Below are positions 24,793 through 32,142 of a stretch of 44,785 nt of DNA, piece after piece. The stretch comes from JACQGD01 sp045628725. GTDB taxonomy: Bacteria > Patescibacteriota > Saccharimonadia > Saccharimonadales > Saccharimonadaceae. Both the position numbers and the translations under genes were made by a program. The notes below the pieces were generated by a model. It did not search any database. It was not told the DNA's origin and saw only the letters and a program-made list of their open reading frames with translations. The DNA is taken from NCBI GenBank assembly GCA_045628725.1, contig JAZQPT010000051.1, forward strand, positions 1-44,785, in the 5' to 3' direction. The first letter of the stretch is position 1. Every line of letters starts with the position of its first letter.

Positions 24793-25718
24793 AATTTAAC
24801 CACCAGACTATGTACATACGAACAAGCAATTGCCCAATTCGTTTTATCCGGCTCTAGTCGGCGGAGCATCATGTATAATCCTGGCTCTATCGTCTCGACA
24901 GCCTGTGCAAATGCCCGCAGTGCACCGACATGTGTTGTGTCACGGCGAGTATCTAACAATAGATCGGCGAATGAGTCAGTAGACATAACTTCTTTTTTTG
25001 CTAGTCCGTACGCAAGAAGCTCCATTATGTATCCGTCCAAACCACTGAGCATATCGGCCTCTGGTGGCAGTAAATAGTCTGGGATCTGCGCCTTGGGAAT
25101 GCCCTCTATGCCAATGGTTCGCATATCACCGCGCTGCATTCTGATGTAGCGAGACGCCATATATTCGGCAAATCCCTCTTCGAATAAAACACCTTCCCAT
25201 GTCGATTCACTTCTGACAGTAAACCCACTTCGGCCATGATCCCGCCCTCTCCTGATCACTGAGTCCGCTTGTATACCAATGTGTTCTTTTGGGCTCGCTA
25301 GATGAGAAAATTCATGAACAACCGTACCCGCTATCTGATCCGGATTTTTATACATATTTGTCTCGACAAGGCGTGCCTGCCGAAAGATAATTGCGTCCAG
25401 ATGTGCAGGCACCATAGCGATGGTAGTAGCTGGATCCTGAAACCCAAATACGTCATTTGGATCGTCATCGACGATATGTACGGGAGCAAGATTAGTAAAT
25501 TCAAATATATCCATAAACTCACGTGCCCGGGCTTCTTGCTGAATGAATACTGCTGATTTTTCTGTTTCGAAATTTTTTAATGTTTCCACCTCCGCCTCGT
25601 AGCCTTGAGTATGGAATGTATCGATTGTAGAGTCGATATAGTCTCGGTCTCTTTCGTCAAGCGACCGCCCATTCGCCGTATAGAATGCGTACGAATATTT
25701 ACCGACGTCTTGCATCAT
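24789..25718 (-). CDS. Zincin-type metallopeptidase, unknown family
   Basis: 309 aa. The HExxH zinc site is in AGTVVHEFSHLASP around residues 133-146, and a likely third ligand Glu is in FEEGFAEYMASRY about 55 residues later, as in gluzincins. There is no signal peptide or membrane helix, so it should be cytoplasmic. The N-terminal half (DYIDSTIDTFHTQGYEAEVE and VHIVDDDPNDVFGF) is acidic. I do not recognise the family. It begins two bases after the polA stop and overlaps the HAD gene by ATGA, so it is locked into the polA-dut operon. Confidence 0.75.
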   Translation of the reverse strand: MMQDVGKYSYAFYTANGRSLDERDRDYIDSTIDTFHTQGYEAEVETLKNFETEKSAVFIQQEARAREFMDIFEFTNLAPVHIVDDDPNDVFGFQDPATTIAMVPAHLDAIIFRQARLVETNMYKNPDQIAGTVVHEFSHLASPKEHIGIQADSVIRRGRDHGRSGFTVRSESTWEGVLFEEGFAEYMASRYIRMQRGDMRTIGIEGIPKAQIPDYLLPPEADMLSGLDGYIMELLAYGLAKKEVMSTDSFADLLLDTRRDTTHVGALRAFAQAVETIEPGLYMMLRRLEPDKTNWAIACSYVHSLVVKL

Positions 25719-25719
25719 T

Positions 25720-28248
25720 TTACAGCTCGCCCCAGTTCACTCCTGTGCTTACATCAACCTTCAGTTTTATCGGTAGCTCTTTGGCAACTTCTTCCATTGT
25801 CGTTTCTAGCAGTTCAGCTACTTTTTGAGCATTCTCTTTTGGACATTCAATTAATATACTGTCGTGAATTTGTAAAATCTGCATTCCTAAGTCACCTAAT
25901 CTTTCATCAACGCGAATCATCGCAAGCTTCATTAGATCAGCCTCTGTTCCCTGAATCGGCATATTCGCGGCAGCGCGCTTGGCACCTTCGCGGACCATAA
26001 AATTACTACTATTTACGTCTGGCGTTGGGCGGCGACGACCAAAATAAGTTTCTACGTACCCTTCGTTTTGAGCCTTTTCAAGCGTGTTATCGATAAATTT
26101 TCTGATAGGTGCGCGCAGTTCAAAATACTGATCAATAAATCTTTTCGCGTCAGTAAAATTCATGCCAGTCGCCGCACTCAGTCCGTGCGGACTCATGCCG
26201 TAGAGGACACCAAAGTTAATCACCTTGGCGTCGCGGCGCTGATTCTTTGTGACATCGTCCATAGGAACACCGTAAACTTGGGCGGCTGTTTTTGTATGAA
26301 TATCAACGTCGCCATTAAAATCGTTAATGAGTTCTTTATCATCGGCTAATACCGCCGCGAGACGAAGTTCGAATTGACTGTAGTCAGCACTTACAAATAC
26401 ATTACCTGGTTCGGGAATGAACGCTTCGCGTATTCGCCGCCCTAGATCACTCCGCACTGGTATATTCTGTAGATTCGGTCCGGTACTACTCAGTCGACCG
26501 GTCGCTGCGACATCTTGGTTAAATGTTGTGTGCACACGGCTGTTCTCATCAGCCTGTTCAGGCAGCGTATCAATATACGTGTTCTTCAATTTTGCTAGCT
26601 CACGGGTTCGTTCGATTAGTTCGATGATAGGGTGTTGACCACGCAATTTATCAAGTTCTTTTTGCCCAGTACTATGCCCTGTTTTACCCTTTTTTATTCC
26701 TGCTGTTGGCAGTTGTAGTTTTGTAAATAAAACCTCAGACAGTTGTGCGGGGCTACCGATATTAAACTCGTAGCCCACCATGGCATACATTTCTTGTTCA
26801 AGTTTTTTGTGTTCGTCGCCTAATTCTTTGCTCATTTTTTCCAAAAAATCTTTGTCGATTTTTATACCACGACGCTCCATGTTAAATAGATTGTACGTCA
26901 GCGGAAAGTCGAACTTATGTGCGATTTCACTTAGTTTTGGCGTATGCGAAAATGCCTCGACTTGCCAGTCATATACCTGCCATAACCCTGCAATATAATC
27001 AGCAGGTGTTGATAGTTCACCGCCAACAAGCGCAGGCAAACTGCGGTCACGACGCAGCGGATCAATCAAAAATGCCGCCTGATGAATGTCGTGTACCTGT
27101 CCGAACCGTACTCTAACTCCATGATCAGCAAGTGCATGATATAGTAATTTGCTGTCATAACTAATAACAGTCGCTAGCTCAAAAACTTTCCATTCAGTTT
27201 TATCAACGTGACTTACTTTTTTGTGCATGACATTTTTTTGATCAAGCGATAGCCATAGCTCATCGTCGATCATATTTAGTACGACTGGTCCATTAACCTG
27301 CAGATGCTCTGGCCATTCGATTTCTTGTAGACTTACGACGCTCGATTCTTCAAAGTACAACGAACCCTGCTCTGCTTGCTGCATGTGCTTTGGCAGACGT
27401 TTAACAAGCGAACTAAATTCAAATTTTTGCAGTACCGCCGAAACTTTTGCTAAATCTGTACGGTCAATATCCGTCTCTTCCCAGTCGATATCAATCGGAG
27501 CATCGCAGTATATTTGTGCGAGTTTCTGGCTCATGTAGGCATTATCTTTGTCGGTGATCAGGTTCAATTGCTGAGCACCTTTTAGCTCATCAATATGATC
27601 ATAAATACCATCAATTGTTCCATATTTTCCGAGTAGCGTTTCGGCCGCTTTTGGTCCTATTTTGCGTACACCGGGAATGTTATCACTTTTATCACCTACG
27701 AGTGCTTTGTAGTCGACAAATTGATCAACCCTGACGCCGTACTTTTCGGTGAATGCATCGCTGTCGTATTTTACTAAATCTATTCCACCTTTTTTTGTGA
27801 TGTAAACAGACGTCTTAGGTGCGATTAGCTGCAGCATATCGTAATCACCCGAAACAATACATGTTTCAATGTCTTTGTCCGTCGCCTGCGCTGCAAACGT
27901 ACCAATAATATCGTCAGCCTCGTAATGATCAAGTTCATAGAGCGGCCAGTTAAAGGCGGCAAGGATTTCGCGTAGAGCCGGTAGCTGTACATAAAAATCA
28001 TCTGGCGGCTTTGTACGGCCGGCTTTATACTCTGGATAAATCTCCGTTCGCTTCGTCGTGCTCGTGCCTTTTATGTCCCACGCGATGGCAATATAATCTG
28101 GTTCAAGTTGCTTGATAATTTCGATTGCGATACTTGCAAATCCAAAAACACCGCCAATTGGCGTGCCGTCTTTTAGGGTCAAGTTAGGCATTGCGTAATA
28201 CCCGCGATAAAATACTGATTTTCCGTCGATGACTGCCAAACGTTTCAT
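25720..28248 (-). CDS. polA: DNA polymerase I
   Basis: 842 aa. Residues 1-290 are the 5'-3' exonuclease (VIDGKSVFYRGYYAM; DHYEADDIIGTFA; SGDYDMLQL; GDKSDNIPGVRKIGPKAA). The middle region has lost the DxE and other acidic residues of the proofreading site. The polymerase domain has ADYSQFELRLAAVLA (motif A), RRDAKVINFGVLYGMS (motif B) and QIHDSILIE (motif C). Motif C reads HDS where most PolA proteins have HDE, so the second acidic residue is absent. TATACT (28255-28260) ends 6 bases before the ATG, so it is predicted leaderless. First gene of polA-zincin-HAD-dut. Confidence 0.96.
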   Translation of the reverse strand: MKRLAVIDGKSVFYRGYYAMPNLTLKDGTPIGGVFGFASIAIEIIKQLEPDYIAIAWDIKGTSTTKRTEIYPEYKAGRTKPPDDFYVQLPALREILAAFNWPLYELDHYEADDIIGTFAAQATDKDIETCIVSGDYDMLQLIAPKTSVYITKKGGIDLVKYDSDAFTEKYGVRVDQFVDYKALVGDKSDNIPGVRKIGPKAAETLLGKYGTIDGIYDHIDELKGAQQLNLITDKDNAYMSQKLAQIYCDAPIDIDWEETDIDRTDLAKVSAVLQKFEFSSLVKRLPKHMQQAEQGSLYFEESSVVSLQEIEWPEHLQVNGPVVLNMIDDELWLSLDQKNVMHKKVSHVDKTEWKVFELATVISYDSKLLYHALADHGVRVRFGQVHDIHQAAFLIDPLRRDRSLPALVGGELSTPADYIAGLWQVYDWQVEAFSHTPKLSEIAHKFDFPLTYNLFNMERRGIKIDKDFLEKMSKELGDEHKKLEQEMYAMVGYEFNIGSPAQLSEVLFTKLQLPTAGIKKGKTGHSTGQKELDKLRGQHPIIELIERTRELAKLKNTYIDTLPEQADENSRVHTTFNQDVAATGRLSSTGPNLQNIPVRSDLGRRIREAFIPEPGNVFVSADYSQFELRLAAVLADDKELINDFNGDVDIHTKTAAQVYGVPMDDVTKNQRRDAKVINFGVLYGMSPHGLSAATGMNFTDAKRFIDQYFELRAPIRKFIDNTLEKAQNEGYVETYFGRRRPTPDVNSSNFMVREGAKRAAANMPIQGTEADLMKLAMIRVDERLGDLGMQILQIHDSILIECPKENAQKVAELLETTMEEVAKELPIKLKVDVSTGVNWGEL

Positions 28249-28254
28249 ACTATT

Positions 28255-28279
28255 AGTATAGTCTATCTACCCGGTAGAT
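28255..28279 (-). promoter_or_regulatory. polA promoter with a palindrome in the spacer
   Basis: The -10 TATACT (28255-28260) is followed upstream by a perfect palindrome with 7-base arms, ATCTACC-C-GGTAGAT (28265-28279), filling the space where a -35 to -10 spacer lies. No good -35 is visible. The site is well placed for a regulator of the whole operon. Confidence 0.45.
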
Positions 28280-28334
28280 GGAAACGTAACAGCAGTAAAC
28301 ATCTCTATTCAAAGACCCATATGCCAACTCCGTA

Positions 28335-28835
28335 TTATTCATACGTAGCAAACGAATTTACAATATTTAGCAGCCGTAGTCGCAGTCGTTCTTCGACAAA
28401 TTTGCCCGTAGCGTCCCGATACCTATCAGAGATTTGCTGAACATTGAGTGGACTAATGCGCTCATCTTTGTCGCCATGGCGCCACAGCATCCAAAGTTTT
28501 TCGTCGGCCTCTCGCAAATCAATCCCCCTTACCTTTTGCAAGATATCGAGTTTATTGAACGTTTCAGTAAGATCATCAATAGGCATGACATCACCCGTTA
28601 TCGTTCCGACCAGAACTTTCGCCTCTTCGCTGTCCCAATCTTTTCTTTGCTGCAAATGTTCGTGAATCTCTAATGAAACTTTGGCAGTAAGCCCTGCTAT
28701 GATCTCTCTATCTTCGTTGGTTAGAATATCCAGCCCGTATTTATCGTCGCGGGCTCGTTCAGTAGCGATTTCGCCTAGCTCTCTATGAGGAAAGTTATCT
28801 TTAGTATGTTCGTATCTAGATTCTTGCTCACTCAT
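28335..28835 (-). CDS. Hypothetical soluble protein
   Basis: 166 aa from the ATG at 28833-28835, chosen because AGGAGAG lies 4 bases before it; an in-frame start 81 bases upstream has no such site. Highly charged and mostly helical, with LTNEDREIIAGLTAKVSLEIHEHLQQRKDW, RGIDLREADEKLWMLWRHGDKDERISP and a final basic helix EERLRLRLLNIVNSF. No family recognised and no membrane segment. It is divergent from uppS and lies downstream of nothing on its strand, so it is a single-gene unit upstream of polA. Confidence 0.75.
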   Translation of the reverse strand: MSEQESRYEHTKDNFPHRELGEIATERARDDKYGLDILTNEDREIIAGLTAKVSLEIHEHLQQRKDWDSEEAKVLVGTITGDVMPIDDLTETFNKLDILQKVRGIDLREADEKLWMLWRHGDKDERISPLNVQQISDRYRDATGKFVEERLRLRLLNIVNSFATYE

Positions 28836-28938
28836 AGCACTCTCCTGGTTACACGTTGTTCCTTTATTATGACTGATAGCGAACTGTTTGCGCAAGTCAT
28901 TCGACAGGGGTCGCAAAAAAGAGTATTATTAATTAAGC

Positions 28939-29643
28939 ATGAAAGAATCATTTCACCTCGCCATAATTCCCGACGGCAACCGCCGCTGGGCTAAAGATCA
29001 GGGCGTAAAAGGATACAAAAAACTATACGACATAGGCACCTCTAGCCTATTACAAATCGCCCAGTCTGCGTTTGATAACGACGTTACGCATCTATCACTT
29101 TGGGGTAGCTCGCACGCCAATCTTACTGATCGGTCGTCTGATTTCTTGACTAATATTGACCGTGTGTTTCGCACGAATATAAATAAATTTGCCGACCACC
29201 CAATCATAGAACAATACGACATTCGTATTACTGTTATTGGTGAATGGCGCAACAGCCTGACACCAAAAACAATTGAGGCTATGGAAAAAGCGATGGCAGC
29301 TACTGCTCATCGCACGTCACGCGATCTGATAATTCTCATCGATTATAGCGGTACCCGCGAGCGAACTGCAGCGGTACGATCACTTCTTGCCGACCCTCAG
29401 AGCTCCGTAACGGACGACCAACTGCTTCGATCACGGTCGTGGACGGGCCATTTACCAGATTTAGATTTAATTATTCGCACTGGCTCCTGGAAAGATCCCC
29501 ATAACAGCGCTGGCTTTATGAGCCTTCTGGCGGACGAAGTACAATATTCGTTTCCACAATTACTATGGCCAGAATTTACGGGCGATCACCTTACTCAAAT
29601 AGTTACCGAATATCGCACCCGCGAACGTCGTCACGGCAAATAG
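28939..29643 (+). CDS. uppS: cis-Prenyltransferase, divergent UppS (isoprenyl transferase)
   Basis: Would elongate farnesyl diphosphate with isopentenyl units to undecaprenyl diphosphate, the lipid carrier for wall synthesis. 234 aa. HLAIIPDGNRRWAKDQG carries the catalytic Asp12 and the DGN-RRWA motif. SLWGSSHANLTD matches the usual S-x-EN-W region loosely. PDLDLIIRTGSW and DEVQYSFPQLLWPEF give the diphosphate-binding Arg and the C-terminal acidic and WPEF motifs. The usual RTSGExRxSNF stretch is changed. TATTAT (28924-28929) ends 9 bases before the ATG, with TCGACA at 17-base spacing as -35, so it is predicted leaderless or nearly so. Confidence 0.85.
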   Translation: MKESFHLAIIPDGNRRWAKDQGVKGYKKLYDIGTSSLLQIAQSAFDNDVTHLSLWGSSHANLTDRSSDFLTNIDRVFRTNINKFADHPIIEQYDIRITVIGEWRNSLTPKTIEAMEKAMAATAHRTSRDLIILIDYSGTRERTAAVRSLLADPQSSVTDDQLLRSRSWTGHLPDLDLIIRTGSWKDPHNSAGFMSLLADEVQYSFPQLLWPEFTGDHLTQIVTEYRTRERRHGK

Positions 29644-29678
29644 ACTGCTATAGATTTATCTCATATCGACAAGATCGG

Positions 29679-29774
29679 TTAACGGCTATGAATACCATTA
29701 AACGCAACGATAACGATAAGTAGTTCGGCAATCGTAAATCTTTGTTCTTTGTGTATCATACTTATGTTTATCAT
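29679..29774 (-). pseudogene. Remnant of a type IV pilin-like gene
   Basis: A 31-codon frame whose middle reads EQRFTIAELLIVIVAFNGIHSR. FTIAELLIVIV is the class III prepilin signature (Phe1, Glu5, hydrophobic helix), but the Gly before the cleavage site is Arg. The helix stops after 11 residues, and an AFNGI stretch follows directly. In CPR pilins as I recall them an AYNGI-like stretch comes about ten residues later. This looks like a pilin that lost part of its helix and then everything after the stop. The rest of 29644-29827 shows no other feature. Confidence 0.5.
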
Positions 29775-29827
29775 ATCGTTTTTAGTAGCCGAGATTAATA
29801 TGCTATTACCTGCTATAATATGCAGAA

Positions 29828-30400
29828 ATGAAACATCAAAATAATCTGAAAATTATCTCGTTGGTTGGACTTACCGGATCTGGTAAAACATCAGCGGCCG
29901 AATATATATCACAAAAAAACATCCCTAAAATATCGTTTGGTGACACTATTCGCAGGGCAATGTTTAATGCCGGTATTGAACAGACCGAAGACAATGAACG
30001 CGACTTCGTATTACATCTTATTAACAAAGGGCAAACGCGCTTTGCCACCGAACAAACCATTCCGCAGATCCATGATCTCATTAATTCGGGTCAGCGTCGT
30101 ATCGTTACTGATGGTTCAGCCACGCTTGATGAACACAAGGCGCTTCTATCAGAGTTTCCGGGTAACACCACCACAATTGCACTCGTCGCTCCTAAAAACC
30201 TTCGTCATCGACGATTAACAGACCGCCCAAGACACCCGCTAACAGCGGCCGCAGCGCGTAGTCGCGACTGGGCAGAGACAGAATACGAAAGTAAAGCAGG
30301 ACCAATTGCCCTGGCCGATTATTACATCATCAATGACGGTACACCTGAAATATTGCACCAAAAACTTGATGCAATACTCAGTAAAATTGATTTTTATTAA
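29828..30400 (+). CDS. P-loop kinase-like protein (dephospho-CoA kinase / UPF0200-like)
   Basis: 190 aa. Walker A is VGLTGSGKTSAAEYI. Then come KISFGDTIRRAMF, an acidic VTDGSATLDEH, a lid with RHRRLTDRPRHPLT, RSRDWAETEYESKAGP and the closing IALADYYIINDGT. The last parts match the pattern of archaeal dephospho-CoA kinase-like (UPF0200) proteins. It would phosphorylate a nucleotide or cofactor; the substrate is unproven. TATAAT (29814-29819) ends 8 bases before the ATG. It is convergent with a second kinase-like gene, with two bases between the stops. Confidence 0.75.
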   Translation: MKHQNNLKIISLVGLTGSGKTSAAEYISQKNIPKISFGDTIRRAMFNAGIEQTEDNERDFVLHLINKGQTRFATEQTIPQIHDLINSGQRRIVTDGSATLDEHKALLSEFPGNTTTIALVAPKNLRHRRLTDRPRHPLTAAAARSRDWAETEYESKAGPIALADYYIINDGTPEILHQKLDAILSKIDFY

Positions 30401-30402
30401 CG

Positions 30403-30987
30403 CTACAGTTCAAATTCTTGAATAAGATACTGACGATACTCGTCAGCTGTCGCAAAGCTGTTATCGACATGGATATCCGCAATATCACGTACGCCTGCCA
30501 TGTTTAGCGCATGAGGATCGCCACCTATAGGCGTCATTTCAATGTCTTCGGCAGCTTTCCATTCTTCGAACGGCACTATGTCGTCTTTTCGGCCACGACT
30601 GCCCGCTTGGACACGCGCATATCGCATCTGCTGACTAGCGTCGATCCAGATGACCTTGCCGCCTTCTGCATGGATTGCTTCGGCTTCGGCGGGTCGACGG
30701 ACGCTCCCAATAGCTAGCCCGTCGTAGCCTTCGGCTTTTTCTTCCTCAACATATGCCTCAATCGTCTTGACGCTTAGGACGCTAGGTCCGTGTTCGCGTG
30801 CCCATTTTGTACTGAGTGCACGCATGTGCTCACGTTCATGAGGTATAGATTGCTTCGTTAGCTCTTCGCGCAAGATATCACTTACACTCACAAACTTGTA
30901 GTTTTTCAACTCAACAAGTAGGTCACCCAGCATGTCTTTACCTGCACCGTTTGGGCCAGCGATTCCAATGATTCTCGGAAGTTTCAT
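30403..30987 (-). CDS. P-loop nucleotide kinase-like protein
   Basis: 194 aa. IGIAGPNGAGKDMLGDLL is the P-loop, with KFVSVSDILREEL after it, GLAIGSVRRPAEAEAIH in the middle, VIWIDASQQMRYARVQ and a closing DIHVDNSF. It is adenylate kinase or dephospho-CoA kinase-like and related in plan to the convergent neighbour at 29828-30400, though not close in sequence. It lies 9 bases after the rpoD stop and should be the third gene of the dnaG-rpoD transcript. Confidence 0.8.
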   Translation of the reverse strand: MKLPRIIGIAGPNGAGKDMLGDLLVELKNYKFVSVSDILREELTKQSIPHEREHMRALSTKWAREHGPSVLSVKTIEAYVEEEKAEGYDGLAIGSVRRPAEAEAIHAEGGKVIWIDASQQMRYARVQAGSRGRKDDIVPFEEWKAAEDIEMTPIGGDPHALNMAGVRDIADIHVDNSFATADEYRQYLIQEFEL

Positions 30988-30996
30988 CCCGATTGA

Positions 30997-32142
30997 TTAC
31001 CCTAGGTATTCGTGAAGTTTCTTTGCGTCTTTGTGCTTGCGAAGTTTGGCGAGTGCTTTTGCTTCGATCTGACGAATACGCTCACGAGTTACGGCAAATT
31101 CTTGTCCAACTTCTTCGAGTGTGTGAGATTTACCGTTTTCTAGGCCAAATCGCATTTTGATAATCTTTTGTTCACGGTCAGAAAGTGTTGAAAGTACTGA
31201 CTGAACTTGCTCTTTTAGCAACTGTTCTGTTGCAGAGTCTTGTGGCGTTTTGCCATCTTCGTCTTCGATAAAGTCACCTAGTACCGATTCGTCGTCACCG
31301 TCACCGTCGCGGCCAACACCAGCATCGAGTGATGTAATGTCTTGCTTAATCTTGATGACGTATTCAACTTTTTCCGGCTCCATCTCAAGTTCTTTTGCCA
31401 GCTCTTCGATAGTTGGCTCGCGGTTTAATTCTTGAGTCATACGACGCTGCGTACGAAGTAGTTTATTGATTGTCTCAACCATATGCACAGGAATACGAAT
31501 TGTACGTGCCTGGTCAGCAATCGCACGCGTAATTGCCTGGCGAATCCACCATGTCGCATAGGTACTGAACTTAAATCCTTTGTCTGGATCAAACTTCTCT
31601 ACCGCACGCAGTAGTCCGGTGTTGCCTTCTTGGATAAGATCAAGGAAATCAAGACCACGTCCGCTGTAACGTTTTGCAATCGATACAACCAAACGCATAT
31701 TAGCTTCGGCCATTTTATCTTTTGAACGACCAAGTTTTACCGCTTTTACTTTAAGCTTAGCGCGCTCGTCGCGAAGTTGTTTTGAAAGAACTCCGTCCGC
31801 TGCACCCTCTTTGCCTTTGATTGTTTCATCAATTGCTGCGATTTGACTTAGTAGGTCCGCAAGTTCGTCACGATTAGCAACAACACTATTTGCAAGCGTT
31901 AATTCCTCTTCTGAATTCAGTAGAGGAATTTTACCAATTTCGCGTAGATACAATCGAACACTGTCATCGCTCACATCATCGAAGTACTGTCCGTTGTTAA
32001 GCGTATCTTCGTCCGCTTCTTCTTCGTCGATAAGTTCATCGATCGCTGGCTCTTCGATATCAGTAATATCGGCAATTGGCAATGGTCCACCACTTCCATC
32101 AACTACTTCGTCTATTTTATCCGTATCATTTTTCTTAGGCAT
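30997..32142 (-). CDS. rpoD: RNA polymerase primary sigma factor
   Basis: 381 aa. An acidic N-terminal segment without a recognisable region 1.1 is followed by region 1.2 (DSVRLYLREIGKIPLL), region 2 (NMRLVVSIAKRY, DLIQEGNTGLLRAVEKFD, FSTYATWWIRQAI; core binding and -10 melting), region 3 (RTQRRMTQELNREPTI), and region 4 (EKIIKMRFGLE-like REQKIIKMRFGL, LEEVGQEFAVTRERIRQIE; -35 binding). This fits the TTGACA/TATAAT boxes seen here. The start overlaps the dnaG stop by one base (TAATG) with GGAG upstream. No rpsU is present, unlike the classical macromolecular synthesis operon. Confidence 0.97.
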   Translation of the reverse strand: MPKKNDTDKIDEVVDGSGGPLPIADITDIEEPAIDELIDEEEADEDTLNNGQYFDDVSDDSVRLYLREIGKIPLLNSEEELTLANSVVANRDELADLLSQIAAIDETIKGKEGAADGVLSKQLRDERAKLKVKAVKLGRSKDKMAEANMRLVVSIAKRYSGRGLDFLDLIQEGNTGLLRAVEKFDPDKGFKFSTYATWWIRQAITRAIADQARTIRIPVHMVETINKLLRTQRRMTQELNREPTIEELAKELEMEPEKVEYVIKIKQDITSLDAGVGRDGDGDDESVLGDFIEDEDGKTPQDSATEQLLKEQVQSVLSTLSDREQKIIKMRFGLENGKSHTLEEVGQEFAVTRERIRQIEAKALAKLRKHKDAKKLHEYLG

